The notes beneath the pieces are model-generated. The model was not told the DNA's origin and did no database searches. It was given only the letters and a program-made list of their open reading frames with translations. A program made the position numbers and the translations under genes. Shown here one piece after another: positions 35,839 through 44,460 of a DNA stretch of 64,000 nucleotides (position 1 is its first letter; every line of letters starts with the position of its first letter). Origin of the DNA: Methanothrix sp. (GTDB lineage: Archaea > Halobacteriota > Methanosarcinia > Methanotrichales > Methanotrichaceae); NCBI RefSeq assembly GCF_016706325.1, contig NZ_JADJJX010000002.1:186001-250000 (forward strand). The letters are read 5' to 3'.

Positions 35839-36645
35839 ATGAAGAGGCTAACTGCTTATGTCTCTGGCAATGTGCAGCATAGCGGATATCGTGCCAGGGT
35901 CACGGATATAGCCCGCATGCTGGGATTCAAGGGGACTGTCGAGAACCTGGATGATGGCCGGGTTAAGATCATAGCCGAAGGGGATGAGGACAAGCTGAGG
36001 TGGTTTGAAGAAGCCATCTGCATCAAAAATTCCCTGATTAACGTATCCAGCATAGAGAAGGAGTACTCCTCGCAGAGAGGTGATGTCAACCGGTTCTATA
36101 AGCTGGCGGAAAAAGGAGAGACTGATTCTCGTCTGGATACAGCCGCGGATCACCTTAAAAGTCTGATCGTTGCTGTGAACTGTATGAATGATAACCTCGG
36201 CGGCAAGATCGATCAGATGAATGATAATCTCAGCAGCAAGATCGATCAGATGAATGATAATCTCAGCAGCAAGATCGATCAGATGAATGATAATCTCAGC
36301 AGCAAGATCGATCAGATGAATGATAATCTCAGCAGCAAGATCGATCAGATGAATGATAACCTCAGCAGCAAGATCGATCAGATGAATGATAACCTCAGCA
36401 GCAAGATCGATCAGATGAATGATAATCTCAGCAGCAAGATCGATCAGATGAATGATAACCTCAGCAGCAAGATGGATGTGATGATCGATCTGCAAAAGGA
36501 TGCACTCTCCGGCCAGGAGATTCTCATTGAAGAGGTGAGGCAGTCCAGGGAAGATATAAAGGGAGGCCTGGACCAGAGGTTCGATAAGCTGGAGAGCGAG
36601 GTAGCAGAAATGAGGGGCGCCCTTAAAAGCAAGGGCATCATATAA
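35839..36645 (+). CDS. Acylphosphatase domain fused to 11-residue coiled-coil repeats
   Basis: From ATG 35839 (MKRLTAYVSGNVQHSGYRAR) the protein has 268 residues. The first 70 are an acylphosphatase fold: the catalytic arginine lies in HSGYRARV, the asparagine in GTVENLDDGRVKIIAEGDEDKL. A linker leads to nine repeats of MNDNLSSKIDQ (about 116-214) and a second coiled-coil tail with LEEVRQSREDIKGG-like sequence (about 225-262). The 11-residue period with hydrophobic residues at 1, 5 and 9 suits a right-handed coiled coil, so the enzyme may be presented on a multimeric stalk. Repeat number may vary between strains. Substrate unknown. Confidence 0.8.
   Translation: MKRLTAYVSGNVQHSGYRARVTDIARMLGFKGTVENLDDGRVKIIAEGDEDKLRWFEEAICIKNSLINVSSIEKEYSSQRGDVNRFYKLAEKGETDSRLDTAADHLKSLIVAVNCMNDNLGGKIDQMNDNLSSKIDQMNDNLSSKIDQMNDNLSSKIDQMNDNLSSKIDQMNDNLSSKIDQMNDNLSSKIDQMNDNLSSKIDQMNDNLSSKMDVMIDLQKDALSGQEILIEEVRQSREDIKGGLDQRFDKLESEVAEMRGALKSKGII
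36184..36480 (+). repeat. Nine in-frame 33-bp tandem repeats
   Basis: Nine head-to-tail units of exactly 33 bp (atgaatgataatctcagc plus agcaagatcgatcag), each encoding MNDNLSSKIDQ. The first unit has GG for SS and the last ends MDV. Differences are limited to a few third positions (aac/aat, ctc/ctc), indicating recent expansion or homogenisation within the gene. Confidence 0.97.
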
Positions 36646-36832
36646 AAAATTCTGTGATATTTTAAAGCATCGGGTAGCCCTTTTTTCTTCCTTAACCTCC
36701 TGGTCTTACGCTTCCGCAAGCCATGCGAAATCCTGGATGTATCTCGTCTGTGTGCAGCAATAATTCTGAGGAGCAAATGATTCAGTCCTGCTCATATTGG
36801 CCCAACCAATGTGGTTTTTTGCGAACTAAATT

Positions 36833-39274
36833 CTACTCGCCTTCGATCCTCCTCTTCCATTGTTTTGCCTCCGCTGCAACCTCTGGCTTTTCCAGCACAC
36901 CGGCAACAGATTCTATCGCCTCCAGATAACGCACCATCTGGTCTAAGTAATTGATCAGATCGCCCTGGTAGGCATACATACCATATCGATCGCTGAAGGA
37001 GTTGATTATCTCCTCCGGGCTATTGCCCTCTGCTCGCAGATCGAGGATGGACAGTGATATGCTCTTTTGGACGCAGCCGCAATAGGGAGACTCTTTGCAG
37101 CTGCAGCGGAGAAAGTCGCGGATGAAGTCCAGACAGTACCTCTGAATCTTCCTTTCCAGCTGGTTGATATCGGAGCTGCTTAATAGATCCAGGAATGAGC
37201 CGTGCATTGCCCTCTGGGAGATCTGCATACGCAGCTTGGTGGATATATGCTCAGCAAACTTCAAATAGAGGGCCTCAAAGCCCTCCAGCTCCACTGCCAC
37301 CTCCAGAGCAGATCTGCCTTTGCCGATCATCCGGGCGATGATATCTGCCTGGTCCGGGGTGAGAAAATGGGCCGCGGCTGCCGCCCCCAAGCGGGTGGGC
37401 TCAAAACCTCTGATCAGACCGCCCCTCTCCAGAGAACGCAGAGTGCTGTCCAGGTCATCCAGGCCCAGAGTCAGATGATGCAGCCTCTCCAGCTCCTGGC
37501 GAGACCGGGCAGCCACTGCATTTGCCAAGACCTCCTCTTGCTGCTGCTCATCAGAGAACTCCGGGGCCACATCCTCCATAGCGCCATGCAGAAGGGCGAG
37601 GGCCACCTCATCCTCTGACTCCCCCCGGCCGGAGCTGAAGCGGCGGCCCGGCTCGGCCAGGATATAAACCAATCCCAGGTCATGATAGCCCGGCCTGCCT
37701 GCCCTTCCCAGCATCTGGTTGAACTCGTGCACATTTAGCCAGTTGATGCCCATGGCCAGGGACTCGAAGACCACCTGAGAGGCAGGAAAGTCCACCCCAG
37801 CCGCCAAAGCAGCCGTCGTCACCACTGTACTGATCTTTCCCTGGCCAAATAGCTCCTCAATCCTCTTCCTCTCAGGGTACTGCAGGCCGGCATGATAGGC
37901 TGCCGCCCCGGGTATGGCCTGAGCGAGATTATAGCAGTTTTTGCGAGAGTTGGTGAAGATGATGGTCTGGCCGTGGTAGCCGGTGGACGAGGTCAGCCTC
38001 TCCGCCTGAGCAGCCAGCTCCCGCAGGAGCTTTCTCTTCTCCTTTCCCGCAGAGAAGATGAGATGGCGTTCAATGGGCACCGGCCGCACCTCATACTCCA
38101 CCAAGGCTACATCCAGCCGCCTGGCCAGAGCCCCCGGATTTCCCACTGTGGCGGAGAGAAAGATGAACTGCGCCTCCGGAGCGGCATTTCTCAGGCGGGC
38201 GATCAGTCCCGCCAGACGGTGGCCCCGTTCAGCATCCTCCAGCATATGCACCTCATCTATCACCACCGTTCCCACCCGCCCCAGGCTCTTTTTTGTGCGG
38301 ATCACCTGATCGATGCCCTCATAGGTCCCGGCGATGATATCGGCGTCCAGCCTCTGAGCAATCCTCCTGCTCTTCCCCAGACGGATGCGGCTTGTTCCCA
38401 CCCGGATGGAGGTCTGAAAGCCCAGCTCATTATAGGCAGAGAGCTGATCATACTTCTGGTTGGCCAGGGCCACCAGGGGGACCAGAAAGAGGAGCTTGCC
38501 CTTTCCCTGCAGAAGATTCTTGACCCCCGCCATCTCGCCGATCAGGCTCTTGCCAGTAGCAGTGGCGGAGACGACCAGTTGACTTCTTCCCTCCAGGAGG
38601 CCAGCCGAGATCGCCCTGGACTGAACGGGCAGGAGCTTGGTCAGCCGGCGGCGCAACAGCTCCTTGAGGGGGGCAGGCAGTTCGATTGAATCCAGGGGTA
38701 GGCTGGAATCCTCCTGGCTCGCGGGAATGAGGTCAAACCGGGTCAGCTCCGGCTGGAGCCTCTGCAAAGATAGCAGGCCGATGACATCATCCAGGATTCG
38801 TCTCTTCTTCAGAATCCGGGCCAGATGAGACCGGGCGGGGCGGCTCAGATGATGAAAATCGGCCTCTCTGAGAAGCTCTGCAGCTGCACAGTTCTCACAG
38901 ATCCGGGCTCCTTTGTAGGTTATGGCATCCTGCCCCACATAGGTCACCCTCTTCTGCCCCAGGCAGTGGCCGCATACCTGGACGAAACGATAGGAGAGCT
39001 GATAGGAGTCCAACAGCTCCTGGAACTTCTTTTCCAGTGCCCCATCTCCCCGCACGAGGTAGATGGCCGCCGCTTTACGAAGCAACCTTACGGCATCCTC
39101 CGGAGGAAGATACCTCTCCCCTTCATTCTTTTTTCTGACCAGGAACTTGAAGACCCGTGGACCCTGAGGCATATCCTTCAATCGCAACTGGCCCTCAAAG
39201 AGGACATTATTCCCGCTTTGGGGCAGAAGAAGTATGCGAGATCTGTCCGCCTGGGCAAGAACCTGAAAAGTCAT
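36833..39274 (-). CDS. Ski2-like DEAD/DEAH helicase with DUF5814 features
   Basis: An 813-residue helicase. The N-terminal 200 residues include a zinc knuckle CGHCLGQ...CENCA (about 110-140). The core has Walker A SATATGKS (about 243-250), DExH as VVIDEVHML, SAT motif FLSATVGN, and QMLGRAGRPGYHD (motif VI). The C-terminal region has CSCKESPYCGC (about 722-732), another cysteine cluster. The layout fits the archaeal Ski2 helicase group (ASH-Ski2), which in Thermococcales associates with the 5'-exonuclease aRNase J and RNA decay. A DNA helicase role (Hel308-like) is the alternative. It ends a minus-strand block that also holds aCPSF1. Confidence 0.8.
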   Translation of the reverse strand: MTFQVLAQADRSRILLLPQSGNNVLFEGQLRLKDMPQGPRVFKFLVRKKNEGERYLPPEDAVRLLRKAAAIYLVRGDGALEKKFQELLDSYQLSYRFVQVCGHCLGQKRVTYVGQDAITYKGARICENCAAAELLREADFHHLSRPARSHLARILKKRRILDDVIGLLSLQRLQPELTRFDLIPASQEDSSLPLDSIELPAPLKELLRRRLTKLLPVQSRAISAGLLEGRSQLVVSATATGKSLIGEMAGVKNLLQGKGKLLFLVPLVALANQKYDQLSAYNELGFQTSIRVGTSRIRLGKSRRIAQRLDADIIAGTYEGIDQVIRTKKSLGRVGTVVIDEVHMLEDAERGHRLAGLIARLRNAAPEAQFIFLSATVGNPGALARRLDVALVEYEVRPVPIERHLIFSAGKEKRKLLRELAAQAERLTSSTGYHGQTIIFTNSRKNCYNLAQAIPGAAAYHAGLQYPERKRIEELFGQGKISTVVTTAALAAGVDFPASQVVFESLAMGINWLNVHEFNQMLGRAGRPGYHDLGLVYILAEPGRRFSSGRGESEDEVALALLHGAMEDVAPEFSDEQQQEEVLANAVAARSRQELERLHHLTLGLDDLDSTLRSLERGGLIRGFEPTRLGAAAAAHFLTPDQADIIARMIGKGRSALEVAVELEGFEALYLKFAEHISTKLRMQISQRAMHGSFLDLLSSSDINQLERKIQRYCLDFIRDFLRCSCKESPYCGCVQKSISLSILDLRAEGNSPEEIINSFSDRYGMYAYQGDLINYLDQMVRYLEAIESVAGVLEKPEVAAEAKQWKRRIEGE

Positions 39275-39295
39275 ATTTGGATCTGCGCATCCAGT

Positions 39296-40084
39296 TCAAT
39301 CAAGGGTGAGGTCTACCAGCTCGTACTTCAGACCCTCGGACTCCAGACGGGTGAGAAGGCTGGGAATCTGCTCGTCCACGCTCACCACCAGAGAGCTGAT
39401 GCCATGATATGCCGCCTCCACTGCGAACTCCTTGGCTCCAAAGAGAACATCCGGCTCCCGTCCGGCTTTTCTCAAAGCCACCAGGGCCTCAACCCCCAGG
39501 CATCCCACCATCCTCTCCTCCGAGAGCAGTCTCTTTAAGATCGCCAGGTCAATGCCTCTCGATCCCCCCATCTGCACTCGAGGGACCTTGCACAGGGTCA
39601 CCCTCCCCTCCTCCAGGCTTATCATTCCCTTCAGGTCTGATACGCCCACATCCTCTCCTGCGCAGACGCTGGCGATGACCGTCCCGCTGGCCTCGATATC
39701 CTCTCTCCTGTTGGCATACAATAGACCATTTCTCATCTCTAAAGAGACCCTCTCTCCCTCGGCCAGCTCGGATTCGGCTATCGCTGTCCAGACGGATACA
39801 TGGCTGATTATCTCCTCCATCACCACTCGAGCATATCGCTTCAGCTCGGCAGCATTCTCCAGCAGCCACTCCACCCCCTCTTTGGTGATGCTGTAACGCA
39901 TCCGGCCGTCGGTGGTGACCAGGCCGTCTGCCACCAGCTCCTTGATGTACTCTGAGATCGCCTGAGGGGTGACACCCAGCTTGTCTGCCACCTCCTTTTG
40001 GCGGAGGTTGGGCTGATGGGCGGCGATCTCTACTAAAATCTGAAAACGGGAGCTTTCCCTCTTACTCTGCAGAACATTGACCAT
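39296..40084 (-). CDS. Winged-helix regulator with C-terminal ligand-type domain
   Basis: A 262-residue protein starting with a MarR/HTH_IclR-like wHTH: QKEVADKLGVTPQAISEYIKELVADGLV (about 28-55). The rest is a larger domain (about 85-262) with GEDVGVSDLKGMISLEEG and GCLGVEALVALRKAGREPDVLFG, likely ligand sensing; this arrangement is archaea-specific (DUF7839-type). It directly precedes the helicase gene (22 bp) and follows the next wHTH gene without gap. The ligand is unknown. Confidence 0.78.
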   Translation of the reverse strand: MVNVLQSKRESSRFQILVEIAAHQPNLRQKEVADKLGVTPQAISEYIKELVADGLVTTDGRMRYSITKEGVEWLLENAAELKRYARVVMEEIISHVSVWTAIAESELAEGERVSLEMRNGLLYANRREDIEASGTVIASVCAGEDVGVSDLKGMISLEEGRVTLCKVPRVQMGGSRGIDLAILKRLLSEERMVGCLGVEALVALRKAGREPDVLFGAKEFAVEAAYHGISSLVVSVDEQIPSLLTRLESEGLKYELVDLTLD

Positions 40085-40602
40085 CAGAAATCCTCTTCAT
40101 AGGGCTCTATCCTCTGCCCTCGCACCGCCAGGCCTTCTGCCCTCTTGGCCACGCCACGAATGAAGACCTGACTGAGTCCCAGCTCCCGGGAGAGGTTGGA
40201 AAGCGATCGATTGCCTTTGTTGACCATCTTCTGCAGATCCTCAGTTGCCTCCCGGAGCTCCTCATCGGACATGAAGGTGAGACTGATCAGCTCGCTCAGA
40301 TCCTCCATGGTCGCCCCGAAGTTGGCCTGGATGCGGGAGTAGGTGGAATGATACTCCTTCTCCGGGCTGGCGCCGGGCTCCGGCACCCTCCATTTCGTCT
40401 CTATCAGGCCGCTCTTGCGCAGGAGAGCTATGCTTCTGTGAACACCTGCCTCATCGCCAAAAAGGTCAACCAGCTCCCGCTCAGTGTGCCATTCCCGGCT
40501 CAGTTCATCGAACACCTTTTTGTGGACGGCTGAGCCGAAGGCCTGCAATAATGGAACCAGATCTGATGGATCATTGATGATCCGTGTTCTTTTTCCAGTC
40601 AC
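40084..40602 (-). CDS. ArsR-like winged-helix regulator
   Basis: A 172-residue protein with a wHTH at about 18-75 (AVHKKVFDELSREWHTERELVDLFG ... SIALLRKSGLIETKW) and a helical C-terminal part with a second HTH-like segment SNLSRELGLSQVFIRGVAKRAEGL (about 136-159). The stop overlaps the start of the next regulator gene by one base, so the two are translationally linked. Archaeal-type regulator; regulated genes are unknown but the helicase and aCPSF1 are immediate neighbours. Confidence 0.75.
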   Translation of the reverse strand: MTGKRTRIINDPSDLVPLLQAFGSAVHKKVFDELSREWHTERELVDLFGDEAGVHRSIALLRKSGLIETKWRVPEPGASPEKEYHSTYSRIQANFGATMEDLSELISLTFMSDEELREATEDLQKMVNKGNRSLSNLSRELGLSQVFIRGVAKRAEGLAVRGQRIEPYEEDF

Positions 40603-40665
40603 TAGAACCTCGCAGAGATAACCGGGATTGACATTATGTCTTTTCTTTGATAAAGCTTTTGAGGA

Positions 40666-42573
40666 TCAGATCAGCCTGATCGTCTCCAGGTTCATGGGAG
40701 CCATGGTGGGAATGCGGAATCTCTTATAGATGGAGCTGGCCAGATCCAGGCAGTTGCCCTCTTCGCCGTGGTTGGTCAGGACCCGGCCCGGCTTGGGATA
40801 GATGCGCCGTATGTACTCCATCAGTTGCTGGCGATCGGAGTGGCCGGAGAAGCCATCGACTGTGGTCACCTCCAGGTTGATCTTAACCGTTTGGGTCTTT
40901 CCATCCACAGATAGCGGAACCTCCTTCCAGCCCTTCTGGATCCGCCTGCCCAAGGTCCCCTCCGCCTGATAGCCGACGATGACCAGGGTATTCTTCTCAT
41001 CCGGGCCCAGGCGCTTGAGATACTCGATCACCGGCCCACCATTGAGCATGCCGCTGGTGGCCAGGATCACACAGGGCGGCCCCTCTACTATCTCCGTCCT
41101 CTGCTTGGGAGACTCCACCTGCACAAAGCACTCCGCCAGGAATGGATTGATGCCCTTATGGAATATCAGATCCCGCAGATCGCTATTGAGATACTCAGGA
41201 TAGGTGGTATGAATGGCAGTGGCCTCATAGATCATGCCATCCAGGCAGACCGGCACCTCATCGATCACCTTCTTTCTGATGGCCTCCTCCAAGACGACCA
41301 TAACCTCCTGGCTGCGGCCCACAGAGAAGGCGGGGATGATGACCTTGCCCCTCCGGTTGATGGTCTCCCGCACCACCTTGATCAGATTTACCTCCGCCTC
41401 CTTGCGAGAGGGCTGAAGGCTGTTCGCCCCCCCGTAGGTGGCCTCGGTCACCAGGGTCTCCAGGCGGGGGAAGTTGCATACCGCCGGATCGAAGAGCCTG
41501 GTCCTCTCGAACTTAAAGTCTCCAGTGAAGGCCACATTGTACAGGCCGTCACCGATATGGAAATGAGCTATGGATGAGCCCAGGATATGCCCGGCGTTGT
41601 GCATGGTCAGCTTGGTATCGGGAGCAATGTCGGTAACATCACCATAATTGAGGGTGATGGTATGCTTCAGCGCCTCGCGAATCATCCCTGAGTCGTAGGG
41701 AAGACGGTTCCCTTCTCGACCGGCGATCTCGATATAATCCAGTTGCAATAGAACGAAAAGATCCCGGGTGGGAGGGGTGCAGTAGATGGGGCCCTCATAG
41801 CCGTACTTATAGAGCATTGGAACAAGGCCGGCATGGTCCAGATGAGCATGGGTCAGGACTACGGCATCGATCTGGTTTAAGGGATAGACCTCGGGCACAT
41901 AGAGGTAAGGGGTGGCTGAATCATCCGATCCCACATTTATTCCGCAGTCGATGATGATCCTGGACTCTGGTGTGGAGAGAAGCATACAGCTCCTTCCCAC
42001 CTCGCGACAGCCGCCCAGGGTGGTTATTCTAACCCACTGATCCTTGGAGGCGATATCCCGATGGATCTTCCTGCCCACAGTGCGCAGGATGCTCTTTCTC
42101 TCGCTCTGTACGCTGCGCAGGTAATCCTTGATATTGGCTATGGTCGCAGATCTCACCGGCGGGGTTCTGACCACCTTTGGCGTCCAGCCGATGAGCTTTG
42201 TTATCTCTCGCAGGGTGGCGCCATGGCGGCCGATCACCAGCCCAGGCTTCTCCGCCTCGATCTGCACCTCTCCGGTCTCGCCATCGAAGTAGTAGTTGGT
42301 GAGGACAGCCTCTTTGGGCACCACCTCCTGAATCTTGATTATTGCTGCTTCAGGGTCTGCCAATACCTTCAGGTCAGGCCGGACCACCACTCTCTTGCGA
42401 AGCTCTTTGGCGAGATTTCTTATGATCTCGCCATCATCTGCCAGCTTCCTGGGATCATCGGTGTATATGACCAGCTCCGGGCCCTCGAACTCCAGCCCCG
42501 TGACGTTTATCTCCGGGGGCAGCTTGCTCTGCACCTTGCGTTTGAGCTCAAAAAGTACTTCTTCCACCGACAA
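40666..42573 (-). CDS. KH-domain beta-CASP ribonuclease aCPSF1
   Basis: A 635-residue protein with two N-terminal KH domains (about 1-70 and 72-145; GLVIGRHGATLREI), a metallo-beta-lactamase core with THAHLDHAG (about 245-253) and GHILGSS, and a beta-CASP domain with SVGRSQEVM and ATSGMLNGGPVIEYL. The C-terminal SGHSDRQQLMEYI and LTNHGEEGN metal motifs are present. This is the universal archaeal aCPSF1/FttA, which cleaves RNA 3' ends and drives transcription termination at U-rich sites. It lies about 20 bp downstream of psmB. Confidence 0.96.
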   Translation of the reverse strand: MSVEEVLFELKRKVQSKLPPEINVTGLEFEGPELVIYTDDPRKLADDGEIIRNLAKELRKRVVVRPDLKVLADPEAAIIKIQEVVPKEAVLTNYYFDGETGEVQIEAEKPGLVIGRHGATLREITKLIGWTPKVVRTPPVRSATIANIKDYLRSVQSERKSILRTVGRKIHRDIASKDQWVRITTLGGCREVGRSCMLLSTPESRIIIDCGINVGSDDSATPYLYVPEVYPLNQIDAVVLTHAHLDHAGLVPMLYKYGYEGPIYCTPPTRDLFVLLQLDYIEIAGREGNRLPYDSGMIREALKHTITLNYGDVTDIAPDTKLTMHNAGHILGSSIAHFHIGDGLYNVAFTGDFKFERTRLFDPAVCNFPRLETLVTEATYGGANSLQPSRKEAEVNLIKVVRETINRRGKVIIPAFSVGRSQEVMVVLEEAIRKKVIDEVPVCLDGMIYEATAIHTTYPEYLNSDLRDLIFHKGINPFLAECFVQVESPKQRTEIVEGPPCVILATSGMLNGGPVIEYLKRLGPDEKNTLVIVGYQAEGTLGRRIQKGWKEVPLSVDGKTQTVKINLEVTTVDGFSGHSDRQQLMEYIRRIYPKPGRVLTNHGEEGNCLDLASSIYKRFRIPTMAPMNLETIRLI

Positions 42574-42593
42574 TATTACACTTCCAAAAAAGA

Positions 42594-43214
42594 TTAAATG
42601 ATATTCATTATCTCCGTGTACTCCGGCTCGCCTACCTCCTCATATTTATCTGTAATCCTAACGAGCTCGATCTTATCGCCGGAGGCTGAATCCCGCTTCA
42701 GAGCATTGCGAATTGCCCTGGCCGCGAGGATTGTGCCCTCCTCGACGCTGATTTCAGGTTTGTACATGGCCTCCAATACTCCATAGGCGACTGGAGAGCC
42801 GGAGCCTGTAGCGACGATCCTCCGTTCCTCTATCTGGCCTCCCAGGGCATCAAGAGAATAGATCCTGGGGCCATATCTATCCACGCCGCCCATGATCAAC
42901 TGAACCATGAAGGGATAGTATCGCCTGGATGAGAGTATATTGGCAAGCATGGTGGAGACGGCCTTGACCGTCATCCCCTCGCCCCTCTGCATCTTATAGA
43001 GCCTGGCCTCCACCTGAACCATCCGGACCAGAGACTGGGCATCACCTACACCTCCCGCAGTGGTCATAGCTACCAGGTCGTCGATCTGATATATCTTCTT
43101 GGCCTGGCTGCTGGCTATGAAGCTGCCCATGGTAGCACGGCTCTCCGATGCAAGGACCACACCTCCATCACAGAGTACACCTACCGTAGTTGTACCTTTG
43201 AACACCTCGACCAT
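42594..43214 (-). CDS. psmB: Proteasome beta subunit
   Basis: A 206-residue subunit whose propeptide MVEVFKG is removed before T8 (GTTTVGVL), exposing the catalytic threonine. ESRATMGSF and the lysine in SQAKKIYQI follow, and TAGGVGDAQ and GSGSPVAYG are conserved. It forms the inner rings of the 20S core. It is encoded immediately upstream of aCPSF1, a gene order conserved in methanogens. Confidence 0.96.
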   Translation of the reverse strand: MVEVFKGTTTVGVLCDGGVVLASESRATMGSFIASSQAKKIYQIDDLVAMTTAGGVGDAQSLVRMVQVEARLYKMQRGEGMTVKAVSTMLANILSSRRYYPFMVQLIMGGVDRYGPRIYSLDALGGQIEERRIVATGSGSPVAYGVLEAMYKPEISVEEGTILAARAIRNALKRDSASGDKIELVRITDKYEEVGEPEYTEIMNII

Positions 43215-43352
43215 TCAATTACCTCAGCTAAAATCAGAAAATGGACAAGCATGCTAGGGGTTCTGCAATATAAATACTTTTTGCAAGCCCTTCGATCGGC
43301 TGAAATACGAGAGAGGGCAATGGCATGATGTGATCGATTCAGGAGGCTGGAT

Positions 43353-44219
43353 ATAGCAGAATGGAATGCGTCTGGCTGGGATATAGCAGAATGGAATGCA
43401 GCAGGCTGGAATATAACCGATTGGATATACAGATACTACATCCACCCCATAATCTATGACACCAGCTACAACCCGGTGGACACGATCACCTGGGGGCTGC
43501 TGCTGGGACTGGCCGTACTTGGACTGGTGAGGCTCTTTCGCCGCTATAACCTGGTGATGGACGAGCGGCTGGTCTTATCCACCCTGCCCTACATCCTGGC
43601 GGGATCGAGCTTGAGGGTGGTCGAGGATGCAAGGCTGATCGAGCCGCCCTGGAGCTATCTCTTGATCACCCCCATCATCTTCTTCCTGGTCTTCTTGGTC
43701 ACAGCCGGATCCTTGGTCATCACCAGAAGGCTTCTGGGGGAACAGTTCCACCACTGCTACGCCGCCATAGGATTTGTCTGGACTCTGCTCAATCTCATAT
43801 TGCTCAGTGGGGTGGGCCTGGAGAACGGCTGGGTCATCGGGGCGGTATTCCTCCTGGGCTCCGCCCTGGCTGGAGGATTGCTCCTCTGCCGCCGGGCTCT
43901 GCCCGCTCTCTCCTTCCTGGACGATGGATTCAACCGGACGATCATCTACGCCCATATGCTTGATGCCAGCTCAACCTATTTGGGAGTAGACTGGTTTGGC
44001 TACTATGAAAAGCACGTCGTCCCCACATTCCTCATCGACCTTACTGGAACGGCGGCAGTGATGTTCCCCCTGAAGCTGCTGGTGCTCCTGCCCGCCCTTG
44101 CCCTGATCGACAAGACCATTGAGGACCGATCCTTGAGAAACCTCACCAAGCTGGCCTTGATCACCCTGGGCCTGGCCCCGGCGGTGCGAAACACCCTGCG
44201 GCTGGCACTGGGAGTGTGA
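43353..44219 (+). CDS. DUF63 membrane protein without a standard start codon
   Basis: The standard reading starts at GTG 43476, but the conserved DUF63 N terminus (YIHPIIYDTSYNPVDTITW) lies upstream in the same frame. Translating further up gives two 10-residue units, DIAEWNASGW and DIAEWNAAGW, from exact 30-bp tandem repeats (43350-43379, 43380-43409). No ATG, GTG or TTG occurs before an in-frame TGA. A good AGGAGG (43341-43346) lies 6 bases before ATA 43353, so ATA may be the start, or it was ATG and is misread. From there the protein has 288 residues, normal for the family, with about seven to eight membrane helices and HMLDASSTY. Function unknown. Confidence 0.75.
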   Translation: MAEWNASGWDIAEWNAAGWNITDWIYRYYIHPIIYDTSYNPVDTITWGLLLGLAVLGLVRLFRRYNLVMDERLVLSTLPYILAGSSLRVVEDARLIEPPWSYLLITPIIFFLVFLVTAGSLVITRRLLGEQFHHCYAAIGFVWTLLNLILLSGVGLENGWVIGAVFLLGSALAGGLLLCRRALPALSFLDDGFNRTIIYAHMLDASSTYLGVDWFGYYEKHVVPTFLIDLTGTAAVMFPLKLLVLLPALALIDKTIEDRSLRNLTKLALITLGLAPAVRNTLRLALGV

Positions 44220-44460
44220 AATGCCATTGAGATGGGGATAGAAGATCGGGAACTCAATGCAAAAGCAGGGCGGCCGCGCCGGCAACCAGCGGACGAAAGG
44301 GATAGAGGCGATGAGCAGGGCGGCGAACCGGTCAGTCGCGGTTCAATCCAACCACAGAGAGATGAAGGGCAAGCAAGCCTCGCCCTCTTCCTGTTAGACC
44401 CATCTCACATACTCTATCCCGCATACTCTATCCCGCATACTGGATCGATTGCCATCCTCT

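Noticed and set aside
36184..36480. Regularly spaced 33-bp repeats as a possible CRISPR array
   Set aside because: Repeats are contiguous without spacers, in frame and part of a long gene with an acylphosphatase domain.
43254..43445. Minus-strand 63-codon frame with repeated CIPFCYIPA-like sequence
   Set aside because: It is the antisense of the 30-bp repeats at the 5' end of the DUF63 gene and has no independent signals.
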